From Thalassospira lucentensis MCCC 1A00383 = DSM 14000 (GTDB lineage: Bacteria; Pseudomonadota; Alphaproteobacteria; Rhodospirillales; Thalassospiraceae), in the NCBI RefSeq assembly GCF_000421265.1, contig NZ_ATWN01000001.1:310001-374000 (forward strand): a DNA stretch of 64,000 bases, given 5' to 3'. Below are positions 10,669 through 20,613 of this stretch, piece after piece (the stretch's first letter is position 1; the number at the start of each line of letters is the position of its first letter). A program made the position numbers and the translations under genes. The notes under the pieces are model-generated. The model was not told the origin of the DNA. It was given only the letters and a program-made list of their open reading frames with translations, and made no database searches.

Positions 10669-11124
10669 ATGGGCGCACAGCTTTCATCCCGATCAGGTGG
10701 CAGCGGACGTCGCGGGCGTCGTAACAACCGCCGTGCTGCCATGAGCGATATCAACGTCACGCCGATGGTGGACGTGATGCTGGTTCTGCTGGTGATCTTT
10801 ATGGTCGCGGCACCGCTGATGACGGTTGGTGTCGACGTCGACCTGCCTGAAACCAGTGCGGCCCCGATGACCGGGCAGGATGAGCCGCTTGTGGTATCGG
10901 TTTCGCGCGAAGGCACCATCTATATTATGGACAGTGAAATCGCACAGGAAACCCTGACCGAAAAACTTGATGCCATCACTGACAACAAACAGGAAACCCG
11001 CATTTTCGTGCGCGGTGACAAGGCCATTGATTACGGCCGTGTGATGGAAGTGATGGGACTGATCAAGGATGCCGGCTTTACCAAGGTCGCCCTGATCGCT
11101 GAATTGCCCAAAAAGGGTTCGTAA
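10669..11124 (+). CDS. tolR: Tol-Pal system protein TolR
   Basis: 151 residues, ExbD/TolR family. A basic, Arg/Gly/Ser-rich cytosolic tail (1-25) is followed by MSDINVTPMVDVMLVLLVIF, in which Asp35 matches the membrane-embedded aspartate needed for proton flow in the family. The periplasmic domain (55-151) ends in KKGS. It is a stator partner of TolQ and TolA. Spacing is 2 nt from tolQ and 6 nt to tolA, so co-translation is likely. Confidence 0.96.
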   Translation: MGAQLSSRSGGSGRRGRRNNRRAAMSDINVTPMVDVMLVLLVIFMVAAPLMTVGVDVDLPETSAAPMTGQDEPLVVSVSREGTIYIMDSEIAQETLTEKLDAITDNKQETRIFVRGDKAIDYGRVMEVMGLIKDAGFTKVALIAELPKKGS

Positions 11125-11130
11125 CCAGAC

Positions 11131-12099
11131 ATGCTGCGCTACGCTCTCATATCGTTTGGTTTGCATTTTGTGCTGTTTTTGATCGCATGGTTCGGTTTGC
11201 CGGACCTGTTCGAAGAAACGCCAATGGATTTGCAATCGATCTCGGTCGAAGTTGTAACGGTGGATGAATTTTCCGCCGCCCCGACCAAGGCCTTGCCAAA
11301 GCCCGAGCCGAAAGAAAAGCCAAAACCTAAACCGGTGGCAAAGCCAGAACCCAAGCCAGAGCCAAAACCGGTGGCGAAACCAGAACCGAAGCCGGAACCG
11401 AAACCAGAGCCAAAACCGGAACCGAAGCCTGAGCCCAAACCCGAGCCGAAACCAGAACCGAAACCAGAACCGAAACCGGTTCCCAAGCCCGAGCCGGTTC
11501 CGACGCCCGAGGTAAAAAAACAGCCGGAACCGACACCGGAACCTCAACCCGTTAAGGAGTTGGCCGAAGTAACGCCGCAAAGCAAACCGACGCCACCTAA
11601 ACCTGAACCGGTCAAAAAGACCGAACCGAAAAAGGAAGAGCCCAAAAAGCGCCTTCTGGACAATATCCTAAAGGACGTTCGCAAGCTTAAGGAAACATCA
11701 GAAGCCAGCCCAACAGAGCCGCAGCCCGAGGAAACCCCGGAGGAAAATGCGAGCGAAGTGGTGGCAACCCGGCTTGATGCGAATCTGACCATGAGCGAAC
11801 TTGATGCGGTCAAACGTCAGATTGAAAAATGCTGGAGCCCACCGGCTGGGGCGAAGGAAGCAGGCGCGTTTGCGGTGGAAATCCATGTCAGCGCAAACCC
11901 GGACGGGACTGTTCGACAGGCGCGAATCAGCAACCTGAACGATATTCAGGGTGATGCATCACGTCGAACAATTGCGGAAAGTGCACTTCGAGCTGTGCTA
12001 AATCCGCAATGCAGCCCTCTGAAACTGCCGCTGGATAAATACGAAATGTGGCGCACATTCACGTTCAATTTTGACATGCGTGAAATGCTGGGCCTTTGA
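11131..12099 (+). CDS. tolA: Cell envelope integrity protein TolA
   Basis: 322 residues. One N-terminal membrane anchor ([18 protein letters not shown], about 6-23) is followed by an extended linker at about 50-175. The linker is almost entirely Pro-Glu-Pro-Lys and Lys-Pro-Glu repeats, encoded by degenerate 6- and 12-bp tandem repeats at about 11290-11520. A C-terminal TonB/TolA-like domain (about 220-322) contains the IEKCW motif and a second Cys, as in other TolA C-domains. TolA spans the periplasm, linking TolQR to TolB/Pal. The linker is a rigid, polyproline-like spacer rather than the Ala/Lys-rich helix of E. coli TolA, so it was identified mainly by position, anchor and C-domain. Confidence 0.93.
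   Translation: MLRYALISFGLHFVLFLIAWFGLPDLFEETPMDLQSISVEVVTVDEFSAAPTKALPKPEPKEKPKPKPVAKPEPKPEPKPVAKPEPKPEPKPEPKPEPKPEPKPEPKPEPKPEPKPVPKPEPVPTPEVKKQPEPTPEPQPVKELAEVTPQSKPTPPKPEPVKKTEPKKEEPKKRLLDNILKDVRKLKETSEASPTEPQPEETPEENASEVVATRLDANLTMSELDAVKRQIEKCWSPPAGAKEAGAFAVEIHVSANPDGTVRQARISNLNDIQGDASRRTIAESALRAVLNPQCSPLKLPLDKYEMWRTFTFNFDMREMLGL
11290..11520 (+). repeat. Degenerate hexamer/dodecamer repeats coding the TolA linker
   Basis: Repeated units of the type GAACCGAAACCA/GAGCCAAAACCG encode (Pro-Glu-Pro-Lys)n inside tolA. There are no spacers, so this is not a CRISPR. Synonymous variation between units (CCA/CCG/CCC, GAA/GAG) suggests the tract is old or kept from slipping. Confidence 0.85.
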
Positions 12100-12140
12100 G
12101 TTATAAGTTCTTGAACACGCGTGGAAAATAGCGAGGCAGG

Positions 12141-13511
12141 ATGACGATCAAGACCAACGTACGAACACAACATATGGTGAGCCGCGGCCTGGCAGGGCTG
12201 TGCGCGCTTGCTGTCGTCGCTGGCCTGAATTTTGGTTTCATTGCGCCGGCACAGGCAGAACTTCGGATTGATATCACCAGAGGTGAGCTTAAACCGATGC
12301 CGATTGCTGTTGCCCGGTTCCCGGGCGACGGGGTTGCCGAAACGGAAATCGGTCAGAACATGACGCAGGTCATCAGTGCTGATCTGGAACGTTCGGGACT
12401 GTTTTCGCCGATCAATGAAAAGGCGTTTATCCAAAGTGCCGCGTCGCTTGCGGTGAACCCGAACTTTGCCGAATGGCGCGCGATCAATGCGCAGGCCTTG
12501 GTGAACGGACGGGTGGTCACCGAAGCAAACGGTCTTCTACGTGTTGAATTCCGCCTGTGGGACGTGTTGGCTGAAAACCAGATGGCGGGTGTTGCGTATC
12601 GCACACAACCCAATAACTGGCGCCGCATTGCCCATAAGATCGCTGATGAAATCTATAAGCGGATCACAGGCGAAAGCGGTTATTTCGATACCCGTATTGT
12701 TTATGTTTCGGAAACAGGTCCGGCTGACAACCGCAATAAGCGGTTGGCAATCATGGATCAAGATGGTGCAAACCACCGGTTCCTGTCCGATGGTCGGTTC
12801 CTTGTGCTGAACCCGCGGTTCTCGCCGACAGCACAGGAAGTGGTCTATATGTCGTACTTTAACGACAAGCCACGCGTGTATGTTTTGGATATTGATACCG
12901 GCGAGTTGGAATTACTGGGCGATTTTCCGGGGATGACTTTCGCGCCCCGATTCGCACCAGACGGCAACTCGGTTGTGATGTCGCAGGCGTTAGACGGTAA
13001 CAGCGAAGTTTATGAACTTGACCTTCGCACCCGTGAAAAACGTCAGCTTACGCGACATCCTGCCGTGGATACGTCGCCATCCTACTCGCCAGATGGGTCG
13101 CGCATTGCGTTCAACTCCGATCGCAGCGGCGCACAACAAATCTATGTGATGAATGCTGACGGTAGCGGCGTACAGCGCATCAGTTTCGGTGGTGGACTTT
13201 ATTCCACCCCGGTCTGGTCGCCACGCGGAGACCTGATTGCATTCACGAAATCGCAAGGAGGAAGGTTCTATATCGGCGTAATGCGGCCAGACGGTAGTGG
13301 AGAAAGACTGCTGGCCGAAGGGTTCCTCGTAGAGGGCCCAACATGGGCGCCGAACGGCCGGGTGTTGATGTATCATCGCCAGCATCCGTCCAAGGACGGA
13401 ACCAAGGATCGCTTTCGTTTGTATTCGATTGATCTGACAGGTTATAACGAGCGAGAGATCGTTACACCTGCGGATGGGTCGGATCCTGCATGGTCGCCCT
13501 TGATTCCCTGA
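12141..13511 (+). CDS. tolB: Tol-Pal system translocation protein TolB
   Basis: 456 residues. A signal peptide with a long n-region ends at APAQA|E (cleavage after about residue 39). The N-terminal domain (about 40-170) is followed by a six-bladed beta-propeller of PD40 repeats, seen as recurring [37 protein letters not shown] and [11 protein letters not shown]. TolB is periplasmic and binds Pal and TolA. GAGG lies 4 nt before the ATG. A later ATG at 12174 has no ribosome binding site and would shorten the signal peptide. Confidence 0.97.
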   Translation: MTIKTNVRTQHMVSRGLAGLCALAVVAGLNFGFIAPAQAELRIDITRGELKPMPIAVARFPGDGVAETEIGQNMTQVISADLERSGLFSPINEKAFIQSAASLAVNPNFAEWRAINAQALVNGRVVTEANGLLRVEFRLWDVLAENQMAGVAYRTQPNNWRRIAHKIADEIYKRITGESGYFDTRIVYVSETGPADNRNKRLAIMDQDGANHRFLSDGRFLVLNPRFSPTAQEVVYMSYFNDKPRVYVLDIDTGELELLGDFPGMTFAPRFAPDGNSVVMSQALDGNSEVYELDLRTREKRQLTRHPAVDTSPSYSPDGSRIAFNSDRSGAQQIYVMNADGSGVQRISFGGGLYSTPVWSPRGDLIAFTKSQGGRFYIGVMRPDGSGERLLAEGFLVEGPTWAPNGRVLMYHRQHPSKDGTKDRFRLYSIDLTGYNEREIVTPADGSDPAWSPLIP

Positions 13512-13640
13512 TATCTCAAGAGTATAGTCATCGTGAAGCACTGAATGCGATTCGCTTAAATCGCGGGCATTTTCGGTGTCGCGAGACATGGAAAACACCA
13601 ACTCGGGCGAATGCGTCCGGTGTTAAGGGGAAATTTTAGA

Positions 13641-14135
13641 ATGAAACTTCGTATTCTCAGCGTCTTTGCTGCTGCCGCCCTTCTGGCTGCATGTGAAACT
13701 GCTCCTGATAGCTCAGCTACCACTGGTGGCGAAGGTGTATCGACTGTAAACCAGCCGTCTACCAGCACCTCGCTTTCCGAAAGCAGCCCTGAGTGGTTTG
13801 CTGTTAACGTTGGTGACCGCGTATTCTTTGGCCTGGACAAATACGACCTGGCCGGTGAAGCACGTCGCACCCTCGAACTGCAGGCTGCTTGGTTGAAAAA
13901 ATACCCGCAGTACAAAGTTGTTGTTGAAGGTCATGCCGACGAACGCGGCACCCGTGAATACAACCTTGCACTCGGCGAACGTCGCGCAAGCTCGGTCAAA
14001 GATTATCTGATCGCTCTGGGCATTGACCCGTCGCGCGTTGAAACCATTTCCTATGGCAAAGAGCGCCCTGTTGCTCTTGGCCATGACGAAGAAAGCTGGG
14101 CCAAAAACCGCCGCTCTGTATCGGTTATCCGTTAA
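13641..14135 (+). CDS. pal: Peptidoglycan-associated lipoprotein Pal
   Basis: 164 residues from the ATG at 13641, preceded by AAGGGGA; an upstream in-frame start at 13611 would spoil the lipoprotein signal. The lipobox LAAC has the acylated Cys at position 18. A Ser/Thr-rich linker leads to an OmpA-like peptidoglycan-binding domain with GHADERGTREYNLALGERRA and the terminal NRRSVSVIR. Pal is anchored to the inner leaflet of the outer membrane, binds peptidoglycan and interacts with TolB and TolA. Confidence 0.97.
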   Translation: MKLRILSVFAAAALLAACETAPDSSATTGGEGVSTVNQPSTSTSLSESSPEWFAVNVGDRVFFGLDKYDLAGEARRTLELQAAWLKKYPQYKVVVEGHADERGTREYNLALGERRASSVKDYLIALGIDPSRVETISYGKERPVALGHDEESWAKNRRSVSVIR

Positions 14136-14166
14136 GCGCGTGTGGGCTAAAGCCTGACTGAATATC

Positions 14167-14204
14167 AAGGCGCCTGTCCCATTTGGGGCAGGCGCCTTAT
14201 TTTT
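14167..14204 (+). terminator. Rho-independent terminator after pal
   Basis: A 14-bp stem (AAGGCGCCTGTCCC with GGGGCAGGCGCCTT, one G-U pair) with an ATTT loop, followed by ATTTTT. It ends the tolQRAB-pal unit, so cpoB is probably transcribed separately. Confidence 0.9.
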
Positions 14205-14540
14205 GCCGCCTGAAAATGTTTGAAAATGTAGTCGTGCCCTGTTCAAATCGGCATTTGGTAATATTGCATTGACGACAAAGGACCGAGAGGTTGTTGCATT
14301 TAATGTGTCTCTTTTTGCCAGACGCATCCTGCGACACTGCAAGGATAAGGTCCGTAGAAGCGCAGCGTGACTATGGTTACAAGGGGTGACATACCAATGC
14401 AGAGAGACATCCCGATCCGAAGGGTTTGCTTTTCGCGGCGTTTCGCTGCGTTATATTGTTTCGCCGATGCGCCGCATCATCCTGCACGCAGTGCTTTGCC
14501 AAACGACACGCCAAAAAACAAACAAAATGGAGCAGATTAA
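14205..14540. other. Gene-free stretch before cpoB
   Basis: 336 bp between the pal terminator and the cpoB start. I see no supported gene. The cpoB promoter should lie here but no clear -35/-10 pair could be assigned. Confidence 0.45.
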
Positions 14541-15707
14541 ATGCACCAGGCTCTGATGATGATCCGAGTTCGCTCAACCACTGAAACACAGGAAATCGTG
14601 GAGTCGGCAAATTGTGCTGAAGCCGTTTCCCGCCCAACCGGCCGTGGAAAAGTGGCTGAATCTGTTCGCAAAGGTCCTGGCTTGTTGGTCGCTTTGACGA
14701 TTGGCGCTCTGGTGGGGATGACGTCCCTCGGATCGGTTTCGGCCTTTGCTCAGGATGCAAACGTTGGCCGGCAGGTCGAACAGCTGCGCAAGGATCTCGA
14801 TTTGCTGCAGCGTTATGTTTACCGCGAAGGCCCGCCCGCAGGTGATGCCGCCTCGGCGGTAACCGGTGGGGATCCATCGACCCCGGCGGCTGCCCGTCAG
14901 CAAGTACAGATCAATGATCTGCAACGCTCTGCAACCCAGTTGACCGGACAGATCGAACAGTTTGATTTTCGAATCCGCAAAATGGAAGACCGCCTTGAAC
15001 GGCTGGTCTCCGACATCGATTTTCGCCTGACACAGCTTGAAAACGGTTCGGGTGCCGGTTCTGGTGCGCCACTTGCCAATAATGGCAACGGCGCATCGGC
15101 AGAACCGCTTGCGGATAGTGCTGCGGGCCAGACCGCAGAATCCACAGGTGGCGCCGCTGGTAACGGTTCGGCCGGTTCTGGCGAACCTCTTAATGATCGT
15201 GGTACCAAACTGTTTGGTGTAATCGAAAACGAGGGTCAGCCACCACAAGTTCCATCTGGTGCTGCCGCGGGTGCATCTGCCGGGGGGGCTGCGACCGCGA
15301 CGCAAAGTGCGGCTGTTGGCGTGACGCCAGAAGAACAATATCGCAATGCCTTTGGCTTGCTGCGCCGTCAGGAGTTTTCCGAAGCCGAAAGCGCGCTTTC
15401 GACCTTTGTTAAAGATCATCCCAACGATCCGCTGGCCGGTAATGCGCAATATTGGTTAGGTGAAACCTATTATGTGCGCGGCGAATTTGAAAATGCTGCC
15501 ATCGCCTTTACCGAAGGTTTCCAAACCTATCCCGACAGCACGAAGGCCCCTGATAACCTTCTCAAGCTCGGCATGTCGCTGGCCAATCTTGGCAAGAATG
15601 AAGATGCCTGCACGACCTTTGGGCACCTGATCGATAACTTCCCGAATGCATCGGCGGTTGTCCTTGATCGTGCGCGTCAGGAACGCAAAAGTCGTGGGTG
15701 TTCATAA
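14541..15707 (+). CDS. cpoB: Cell division coordinator CpoB (YbgF)
   Basis: 388 residues. GGAG lies 8 nt before the ATG. An unusually long n-region (about 45 residues) precedes a hydrophobic signal core that ends at VSAFA|QDA (about residue 70). Next come a coiled-coil segment (about 75-165; VEQLRKDLDLLQ and later FRIRKMEDRLERL), a Gly/Ala/Ser-rich linker, and C-terminal TPR repeats (YRNAFGLLRRQEFSEAESAL, YWLGETYYVRGEFENA). CpoB is periplasmic and coordinates peptidoglycan synthesis with Tol-driven outer-membrane constriction. The long signal n-region could instead mean a later true start, but no internal ATG has a better ribosome binding site. Confidence 0.92.
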   Translation: MHQALMMIRVRSTTETQEIVESANCAEAVSRPTGRGKVAESVRKGPGLLVALTIGALVGMTSLGSVSAFAQDANVGRQVEQLRKDLDLLQRYVYREGPPAGDAASAVTGGDPSTPAAARQQVQINDLQRSATQLTGQIEQFDFRIRKMEDRLERLVSDIDFRLTQLENGSGAGSGAPLANNGNGASAEPLADSAAGQTAESTGGAAGNGSAGSGEPLNDRGTKLFGVIENEGQPPQVPSGAAAGASAGGAATATQSAAVGVTPEEQYRNAFGLLRRQEFSEAESALSTFVKDHPNDPLAGNAQYWLGETYYVRGEFENAAIAFTEGFQTYPDSTKAPDNLLKLGMSLANLGKNEDACTTFGHLIDNFPNASAVVLDRARQERKSRGCS

Positions 15708-15733
15708 GGTTCAACCCCCAAGAATGCGGCATT

Positions 15734-17191
15734 ATGAGCAATCCCGATAAGCCAACGACAGATGATCGCGCGGCGTCCGATGGTACACCATTGGACGCCG
15801 TTGCTTTTGCGCATCTGATAGATGGTTTCGCGCCATTTGAAACCGCCCCTGTTTTGGCGGTTGCGGTGTCTGGCGGGGCTGACAGCATGGCCTTGGCACT
15901 GTTGGCGCATGAATGGGCGCAAACGCGGGGCGGGAAAATTGTCGCAATGACAGTGGATCACGGCCTGCGGTCAGATTCTGCGCATGAAGCCATATGGGTC
16001 GGGCAGGCATTGCGCACACACGGGATTGACCACATTGTTCTGCCGTGGCTTGGCGATAAGCCACGCGGCGCGGTGCAAGAACGCGCACGTATTGCCCGCT
16101 ATGATTTGCTTGATCAGGCCTGTGCCATACGTGACATTCTTCATCTTTTGGTCGCCCACCATCTCGATGATCAAATCGAAACCATTGCCATGCGCGATTC
16201 CCACGGGACGAAACCGATGGGACGTGCGGGCATGTCTTCGCGTCGTTTCCTAAAATCCGTGCGGCTGCTGCGTCCGTTTTTGTCCGTGGCAAAAAACGAT
16301 TTGATTGCGACGCTGAAGGCACGCGGGCAGGACTGGGTCGAAGATCCGTCCAACCAGAACCCGAAATTCGAACGCGTGCGGATTCGTAAAGATACAAAGA
16401 TCACGGTTGCCGCGGATCAGAAAAACATCCCATCTGATGCGGTGCAGACCCGTCTTGTGCTCGAAGAAACGATTGCCAATGTTCTGGCACGGTCTGTAAT
16501 GATCCTGCCGGTTGGGGTTGCGGTTGTTGATACGGCGGAAATATACCGCTGTCAGGACCGCGATGTCCGCTGCTATGGCCTTGGCCAGATCATTCGAACC
16601 ATCGGTGGGGCGTCGTATATGCCGTCTTTTGATGCCTTAGCCAACCTGCTCGACGCCGCATATAAAGATGCGTCACACCGCAGCAGTTTGGGCGGATGTG
16701 TCATTCATCGCAAATCAGATCGGATTTATATCTTCCGCGAAGTTGGCCGTATGGATAAAACTCCGATGGTCATTGACCCCAACGTTTTGCGTTCCGGTGG
16801 ATGTGTGCGGTGGGATAATCGCTTTGAATGGGCCGCTTTATCGCCTGTTTTGCCCCCGGTGGCAGGGATATGGATTGGCCCGCTTGTGCTTTGTGATGTG
16901 TTTCACACGAAGGCATTTCGGGCCGCATTTGGGGAAATAGTCGGATTTATTGCTGATTTACCCCGCGCAGCCCTTGCATCCATGCCTGCTCTCTACGATA
17001 AAGAAGGCTTGCGATCCGTTGGCGGGCTTGAGGTTTTGACACTTTCCGACGTATTATCCGCCGCCGGTTGTGTGACGTCCCAGAGTAGGGGGGGAAATGC
17101 AATTGATGGACGATGGCGGTTTGCACCACGCACCCCTTTGTGGGAAAGTGGGTTCAAATCGTTACCGAAACCCGTCAGCCTACTTGCGTAG
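15734..17191 (+). CDS. tilS: tRNA(Ile)-lysidine synthetase TilS
   Basis: 485 residues from the ATG at 15734. A GTG at 15698 overlapping cpoB is an alternative start; neither has a strong ribosome binding site. The N-type ATP-pyrophosphatase P-loop SGGADSMAL is at about 46-54, followed by VDHGLR and AHHLDDQIET. TilS converts C34 of the CAU-anticodon tRNA-Ile to lysidine using ATP and lysine, which is essential for AUA decoding. The C-terminal half (about 260-485) is poorly conserved, as is usual for alphaproteobacterial TilS. It sits between cpoB and ftsH, a common alphaproteobacterial order. Confidence 0.93.
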   Translation: MSNPDKPTTDDRAASDGTPLDAVAFAHLIDGFAPFETAPVLAVAVSGGADSMALALLAHEWAQTRGGKIVAMTVDHGLRSDSAHEAIWVGQALRTHGIDHIVLPWLGDKPRGAVQERARIARYDLLDQACAIRDILHLLVAHHLDDQIETIAMRDSHGTKPMGRAGMSSRRFLKSVRLLRPFLSVAKNDLIATLKARGQDWVEDPSNQNPKFERVRIRKDTKITVAADQKNIPSDAVQTRLVLEETIANVLARSVMILPVGVAVVDTAEIYRCQDRDVRCYGLGQIIRTIGGASYMPSFDALANLLDAAYKDASHRSSLGGCVIHRKSDRIYIFREVGRMDKTPMVIDPNVLRSGGCVRWDNRFEWAALSPVLPPVAGIWIGPLVLCDVFHTKAFRAAFGEIVGFIADLPRAALASMPALYDKEGLRSVGGLEVLTLSDVLSAAGCVTSQSRGGNAIDGRWRFAPRTPLWESGFKSLPKPVSLLA

Positions 17192-17277
17192 CCGAGGCTT
17201 TTGACTATTTGTTAGCCATGCCTTGCGCAGGAGTATTGTGCGCGACGGTAAAAATATTTTGCGACCAGTAGCTTGGA

Positions 17278-19221
17278 ATGAATATGGGAAAAAATCTCGC
17301 ACTGTGGGTTATCATTGCCATCCTTTTGGTGGCCTTGTTTAACCTGTTTCAGTCGCCTTCTGGACAGTCCGGTCAATCGTCGATGGCGTTTTCGGACTTC
17401 CTGGCAGAAGTTGATACCGGCCAGATTTCAGAAGTCACAATTCAGGGCAATACCCTGAGTGCGCAAACGCGCGATGGTCGCTCTGTTAATGTTTACACCC
17501 CCGATTACCCGAACCTTGTTGAAAGACTCAACGAAAAGGGCGTTCGGATTATCGCAAAACCGGAAGAAAGCCTGTCGCCGCTGATGAGTGCGCTGATCAG
17601 CTGGTTACCGATGCTGCTGATCATCGGGGTCTGGATTTTCTTCATGCGTCAGATGCAGGGCGGTGGCGGCAAAGCCATGGGCTTTGGCAAGTCAAAGGCG
17701 AAAATGCTGACCGAAAAATCCGGTCGGGTTACCTTTGAAGACGTCGCAGGCATCGAAGAAGCCAAAAACGAACTTGAAGAAGTTGTCGACTTCCTGCGCG
17801 ATCCGCAGAAGTTCCAGCGTCTTGGCGGTAAAATCCCCAAAGGCATGTTGCTGGTCGGTCCTCCGGGCACGGGTAAAACGCTTCTGGCACGTGCGATTGC
17901 GGGCGAAGCAAACGTACCGTTCTTCACCATTTCGGGTTCGGACTTTGTCGAAATGTTTGTTGGTGTTGGTGCATCTCGTGTGCGCGACATGTTCGAACAG
18001 GGCAAAAAGAATGCTCCCTGCATCATCTTTATCGATGAGATCGATGCTGTCGGTCGTCATCGTGGTGCCGGTCTTGGTGGCGGTAACGATGAACGTGAAC
18101 AGACGCTCAACCAGCTTCTGGTCGAGATGGATGGTTTTGAGGCCAACGAAGGTGTGATCCTTGTTGCCGCAACCAACCGTCCGGATGTTCTCGATCCGGC
18201 ATTGTTGCGTCCGGGCCGTTTTGACCGTCAGGTTGTTGTGCCGAACCCCGATCTTGAAGGCCGTGAACGCATTCTTGGTGTGCACGCGCGTAAAGTTCCA
18301 TTGGGGCCAGATGTCGATCTGCGCACGGTTGCACGTGGCACTCCGGGCTTCTCGGGTGCTGATCTTGCAAACCTTGTCAATGAGGCTGCCCTTCTTGCCG
18401 CCCGTCTTGGCAAGCGCGTAGTCACCATGGCCGACTTTGAAAATGCCAAGGATAAAGTCATGATGGGGGCGGAACGCCGTTCCATGATCATGACGGATGA
18501 CGAGAAAAAGCTGACAGCCTATCACGAAGGTGGTCACGCACTTGTCGCACTCCATACCCCGGCATCCGATCCGATCCATAAGGCAACCATCATTCCGCGC
18601 GGTCGTGCGTTGGGGATGGTGATGCGTTTGCCAGAACGTGATCAGGTTTCGAAATCCTATGAACAGCTGATTTCTGATCTGGCTGTTGCCATGGGGGGCC
18701 GTGTTGCCGAGGAACTTATCTTTGGCAAGGACAAGGTCACAACCGGTGCGTCTTCGGACATCAATATGGTGACGCAATATGCGCGCAAGATGGTGACCGA
18801 ATGGGGCTTCTCGGATGTTCTTGGTAACGTCAAATATGCCGACAACCAGGAAGAAGTGTTCCTTGGCCATAGTGTTGCACAGCACAAGAATGTTTCGGAA
18901 AAAACCGCTCAGCTGATTGATGACGAAGTCCGTCGTTATTCTGATGAGGCCTATGAATTCGCCAAGCGGGTTCTGACCGAATATCTTGATGATTTGCACA
19001 TTCTTGCCAAAGGGCTTTTGGAATACGAAACCCTGTCGGGCAAAGAAATCGACGCTCTTCTGCGTGGCGAGGAAATCAACCGTTCTGGCCATTCAAGTGG
19101 CAGTAACGGCAAGGATTCTGGTGGACGTCGCTCCACCGTGCCAAGCTCGGGCGCTGCACGTAAAGACAGCCCGGATGAAGGTGGCGGGGATATGTCCCCT
19201 GAGCCGCAGCCGGGCAGCTAA
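17278..19221 (+). CDS. ftsH: ATP-dependent zinc metalloprotease FtsH
   Basis: 647 residues. TM1 is at about 8-25 and TM2 at about 105-123, flanking a small periplasmic domain. The AAA+ module has Walker A GPPGTGKT (194-201), Walker B FIDEID (Asp253/Glu254) and the second region of homology near [20 protein letters not shown]. The zinc protease motif H416-EGGH-420 is intact. A C-terminal Gly/Ser-rich tail ends the protein. It is an inner-membrane hexamer that degrades membrane and regulatory proteins. An ATG at 17284 (MGKNLALW) has a better-spaced GGA, so the start may be two codons later. Confidence 0.97.
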   Translation: MNMGKNLALWVIIAILLVALFNLFQSPSGQSGQSSMAFSDFLAEVDTGQISEVTIQGNTLSAQTRDGRSVNVYTPDYPNLVERLNEKGVRIIAKPEESLSPLMSALISWLPMLLIIGVWIFFMRQMQGGGGKAMGFGKSKAKMLTEKSGRVTFEDVAGIEEAKNELEEVVDFLRDPQKFQRLGGKIPKGMLLVGPPGTGKTLLARAIAGEANVPFFTISGSDFVEMFVGVGASRVRDMFEQGKKNAPCIIFIDEIDAVGRHRGAGLGGGNDEREQTLNQLLVEMDGFEANEGVILVAATNRPDVLDPALLRPGRFDRQVVVPNPDLEGRERILGVHARKVPLGPDVDLRTVARGTPGFSGADLANLVNEAALLAARLGKRVVTMADFENAKDKVMMGAERRSMIMTDDEKKLTAYHEGGHALVALHTPASDPIHKATIIPRGRALGMVMRLPERDQVSKSYEQLISDLAVAMGGRVAEELIFGKDKVTTGASSDINMVTQYARKMVTEWGFSDVLGNVKYADNQEEVFLGHSVAQHKNVSEKTAQLIDDEVRRYSDEAYEFAKRVLTEYLDDLHILAKGLLEYETLSGKEIDALLRGEEINRSGHSSGSNGKDSGGRRSTVPSSGAARKDSPDEGGGDMSPEPQPGS

Positions 19222-19234
19222 CAGAAAGAGACTG

Positions 19235-20350
19235 ATGGACAAGATCACCCGATCGGTCCTGCGAAGCCCCGCCGATGTGCGGGGCTTCGCTGATTTTGAC
19301 GGACCGCTATACTACGCACCTACCGGTTTCATCGACCATGCCGATGATCCCAATACACTCCCGCTGGCCGGATCGCGCCGCGGCTTTTCGGCCCTTGAAA
19401 TTATTCGTCGCCGTGAAGATGGCGGTGCCGAAAGCATGATCCTGCCGCTCCTTGCCCTTGAAGGCTGGGTTCAAAATAGCGGGCGTGTTGATGAAATTAA
19501 CAATGTGCTTGATCGTTTGATGACCAAGCGCGCCGATTTTGCCGGACTTGATATGGCATCATGCCACGTCATGGGCATTGTCAATGTGACACCTGACAGC
19601 TTTTCCGATGGCGGGGATTACAACACGACCGAGCAGGCGACTGCCCGGGGTCGGGAACTGGCCGACTTTGGCGCATCAATCCTTGATATCGGCGGGGAAT
19701 CCACCCGTCCGGGGGCGGATGACGTTACCGAGGTTGAGGAAATCGACCGTGTCGTGCCCGTGATCCGTGCTTTGGCCGAGAAGGGCCATGTGGTTTCAAT
19801 CGATACACGCCACGCCAATGTGATGGAAGCCGCCATGGCGGCCGGTGCTGCCATCATCAATGACGTCACCGGGCTCGAAGGCGATGAACGGTCGCTCGAG
19901 GTGGCCGCACGTTTGGGGGCACCTATAATGCTGATGCATATGCAGGGCGAACCCGGCACCATGCAGGTCGATCCGCAATATGATTGTGCCGTTCTTGATG
20001 TGTACGACTATCTGCTCGATCGCATCGAAAGTTGCGAACGGGCCGGGATATCGCGCGACAAGATTTGTATTGATCCGGGTATCGGATTTGGCAAGACACT
20101 GTCACATAACCTTGAGTTACTGTCACGGCTGGCGATTTTCCACGGTTTGGGATGCCCGATTTTGCTTGGAACGTCGCGCAAGTCGTTTATCGGGAAAATT
20201 GACCCCAAAGCAGATCCAAAACAAAGGCTCGGTGGATCAATTGCATCTGCCGTCAATGGATGGCGGCACGGGGCGCAGATAATGCGCGTTCACGATGTTC
20301 AGGAAACTGTTCAGGCCATCTCGGTCGCAAGTTCGACATCTCTTGTATAG
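19235..20350 (+). CDS. folP: Dihydropteroate synthase
   Basis: 371 residues from the ATG at 19235, preceded by AGAAAGAGA. It lies 13 nt after ftsH, so an ftsH-folP operon is likely. The TIM-barrel signatures are present: GIVNVTPDSFSDGG, then DIGGESTRPGAD, DVTGLEGD, and DPGIGFGKTLSHN with LLGTSRKSF. The enzyme joins 6-hydroxymethyl-dihydropterin pyrophosphate to p-aminobenzoate. About 105 residues precede the catalytic core. That extension is longer than in E. coli FolP (282 residues) and resembles the extended alphaproteobacterial form. Confidence 0.95.
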   Translation: MDKITRSVLRSPADVRGFADFDGPLYYAPTGFIDHADDPNTLPLAGSRRGFSALEIIRRREDGGAESMILPLLALEGWVQNSGRVDEINNVLDRLMTKRADFAGLDMASCHVMGIVNVTPDSFSDGGDYNTTEQATARGRELADFGASILDIGGESTRPGADDVTEVEEIDRVVPVIRALAEKGHVVSIDTRHANVMEAAMAAGAAIINDVTGLEGDERSLEVAARLGAPIMLMHMQGEPGTMQVDPQYDCAVLDVYDYLLDRIESCERAGISRDKICIDPGIGFGKTLSHNLELLSRLAIFHGLGCPILLGTSRKSFIGKIDPKADPKQRLGGSIASAVNGWRHGAQIMRVHDVQETVQAISVASSTSLV

Positions 20351-20405
20351 GAAGCTCAGCGGGCCTTCGCTTCCTGTATAGGTTGTCATTTTCGCCCGAT
20401 TGATT

Positions 20406-20469
20406 AAAAGCAAGACCATTCAACATTTTGGGGATGTATATCCTTTTGGTTGGGTCTTGCTTTTTTTAT
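20406..20469 (+). terminator. Rho-independent terminator after folP
   Basis: A 12-bp perfect stem (AAAAGCAAGACC with GGTCTTGCTTTT) encloses a 35-nt loop that can form a small GGAT/ATCC hairpin, followed by a run of T (20461-20467). It separates ftsH-folP from the response regulator gene. Confidence 0.8.
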
Positions 20470-20613
20470 ATTTGGAATCTGGCATTTTCTGACCTTTTGC
20501 GGTTGAGGCTTGCGCATTTGCAAGCCGCACCACATACCAAAGAGTGAAATAAACAAAGTGGCGCAAAGTCACGCTTATTGGTTGAATAAACGAGCAGCTG
20601 CAAAGGTCTGTAT

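Noticed and set aside
11290-11520. Possible CRISPR-like repeats
   Set aside because: The repeats are in-frame coding hexamers without unique spacers, inside tolA.
10693-11580. Arg/Phe/Leu-rich minus-strand frame opposite tolR and tolA
   Set aside because: The repetitive composition is the reverse of the Pro-Glu-Lys repeats of tolA.
17692-19092. 466-codon minus-strand open frame opposite ftsH
   Set aside because: A shadow of ftsH; the composition is typical of antisense frames and there is no ribosome binding site.
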